A stretch of DNA of 8,882 nucleotides. Origin: an uncultured bacterium (GTDB lineage Bacteria; Verrucomicrobiota; Lentisphaeria; Victivallales; UBA1829). The notes beneath the pieces are model-generated. The model did no database searches. It was not told the origin of the DNA and worked only from the letters and a program-made list of their open reading frames with translations. Shown one piece after another: positions 7,918 through 8,882 of this stretch. The stretch spans positions 1 to 8,882 of the forward strand of contig URNE01000066.1 of the NCBI GenBank assembly GCA_900549045.1, read 5' to 3'. Numbering within the stretch: position 1 is the stretch's first letter; each line of letters opens with the position of its first letter. Both the position numbers and the translations under genes were made by a program.

Positions 7918-8871
7918 TCAGCAGCTTTCGCGGAGAACAAAGCGGGTCGGGAAGGTCTTGTTGACTTTTTCCGCAGGCGCATTGGTGATGATGGAGACGA
8001 TTTCCGTATTGATTTCCGCGATCGGATGCGCAACCGAGCTCAGGGCGGGGGCGGACATGCGGCAGATGAGGTCGTCGTCGAATCCCACGACCGCGACGTC
8101 GCGCGGGATCGCCACGGCGTGTTCGGCGGCGTACTTCAGGAAACCTGCGGCCATGCGGTCGGTATCGAAAAACAGCGCATCCGGCGCATGGCTCAGAATG
8201 ACCGGTCCGAGCGAATAGCCGTCTTCGAATTCCGCGGCGCTTTCCAGAAACATCGGTTTCGCGCCGAACTCCGTCCCGAGTTCTTCAAACGCGCGCAGCA
8301 CGCCGGTTTTTCGCGACGGATTCATGCCGCAGTGCAGAATCCGGCGGCGTCCCGTGCGGATCAGGTGTTCGACGGCTTCACAGACTCCGCTCGCACGGTC
8401 GATCATCAGACAGTGATGGTCCGGATGCAGTCCGCGGTCGACTAGAATGAAATCAAGCGGAAAACTGCGCAAATCCAGCTCGCTGTGATGCGGCGGAAGC
8501 TCGAAGACGACAACGTAGTCCATCACGCCCGGCCAGTCCTGCATCATCCTGTGAAAATCGGAGGAAAAGTTGTCCGGCCGTCCGAGAATCGGATAGAACC
8601 CGGCGGAGAAAAGCCGCCGTTCCAGGTCATTGACCTTCTGGAGGAAAACCTCCGTCTGGAAGTTGGAGGAGAGGATGCCGACGAAGCTTTTCTTCTGCAG
8701 CCTCAGATTCCGTGCGGCCATATTGGGCTGGTAGTGGTACTTCCTTGCGAGTTCGAGGACGAGTTCCCGTTTTTCCGGAACCACATTTGCCTGATCCTTG
8801 AGGACTCTGCTCACGGTGCGGATGGAGAGTCCGGAAAGCTCCGCCAGTTTTTTGAGAGTGATCTGCGCCAT
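7918..8871 (-). CDS. LacI-family transcriptional regulator
   Basis: A 317-residue DNA-binding regulator of the LacI/GalR type. Residues 4-23 (ITLKKLAELSGLSIRTVSRV) form the helix-turn-helix, and QPNMAARNLR (48-57) is the hinge helix that enters the minor groove. From about 62 a periplasmic-binding-protein-like domain follows; its C-terminal lobe is recognisable in PDALFFDTDRMAAGF (230-244) and the segment 258-286 (VAVVGFDDD near the start, then SSVAHPIAEI). Length is slightly below the usual 330-340 residues because of a short tail after FVLRES. Such proteins usually bind a sugar and repress carbohydrate genes. Immediately downstream genes are not sugar genes, so its targets may lie beyond the right edge or elsewhere. 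The start is only 11 bases from the window edge, with a weak GGGA close upstream. Ligand unknown. Confidence 0.92.
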   Translation of the reverse strand: MAQITLKKLAELSGLSIRTVSRVLKDQANVVPEKRELVLELARKYHYQPNMAARNLRLQKKSFVGILSSNFQTEVFLQKVNDLERRLFSAGFYPILGRPDNFSSDFHRMMQDWPGVMDYVVVFELPPHHSELDLRSFPLDFILVDRGLHPDHHCLMIDRASGVCEAVEHLIRTGRRRILHCGMNPSRKTGVLRAFEELGTEFGAKPMFLESAAEFEDGYSLGPVILSHAPDALFFDTDRMAAGFLKYAAEHAVAIPRDVAVVGFDDDLICRMSAPALSSVAHPIAEINTEIVSIITNAPAEKVNKTFPTRFVLRESC

Positions 8872-8882
8872 ATTCCCGTTTC

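Overview
The window reads as ordinary chromosome of a GC-rich, Gram-negative, probably anaerobic and saccharolytic bacterium. The Gram-negative call rests on lpxB (lipid A synthesis); the anaerobic call on rubrerythrin and a TSCPD-domain protein; the carbohydrate lifestyle on an intracellular GH30 glycosidase and a LacI-type regulator. This mix would fit the Lentisphaerota/Verrucomicrobiota (Victivallis-like gut bacteria), but that placement is inference from gene content only. No mobile element, CRISPR array, tRNA or rRNA is visible, and no gene-free stretch exceeds 300 bases.

Layout. A GH30 glycoside hydrolase (78-1430, +) sits behind a promoter whose -10 box is covered by an inverted repeat that looks like an operator. 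It converges on a minus-strand pair, ilvD (start 4135) then an RluA-family pseudouridine synthase (ends 1500), whose stop and start overlap by one base. A 147-bp intergenic region (4136-4282) with plausible promoters in both directions separates ilvD from the plus-strand pair ffh and lpxB. lpxB converges on a minus-strand group across a spacer with two strong hairpins. That group, read right to left, is a LacI-family regulator (8871-7918), a small TSCPD-domain protein (7837-7565) and rubrerythrin (7532-6996).

The most striking observation is in ffh, the essential SRP GTPase. The reading frame is interrupted by one in-frame TAA (5243-5245), exactly in the linker between the NG (GTPase) domain and the M (signal-peptide and SRP-RNA binding) domain. 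The frame continues unshifted for 151 further sense codons that encode a well-conserved M domain ending at the expected place. No good start codon or ribosome binding site serves the M half. The options are a sequencing error, a recent nonsense mutation (perhaps with a second ffh copy elsewhere), stop-codon readthrough, or a genuinely split SRP protein. TAA is used as a normal terminator by ilvD and lpxB here, so global reassignment of TAA is unlikely.

No operon here looks like a new multi-gene system. The remaining findings are regulatory-site candidates and modest context observations.
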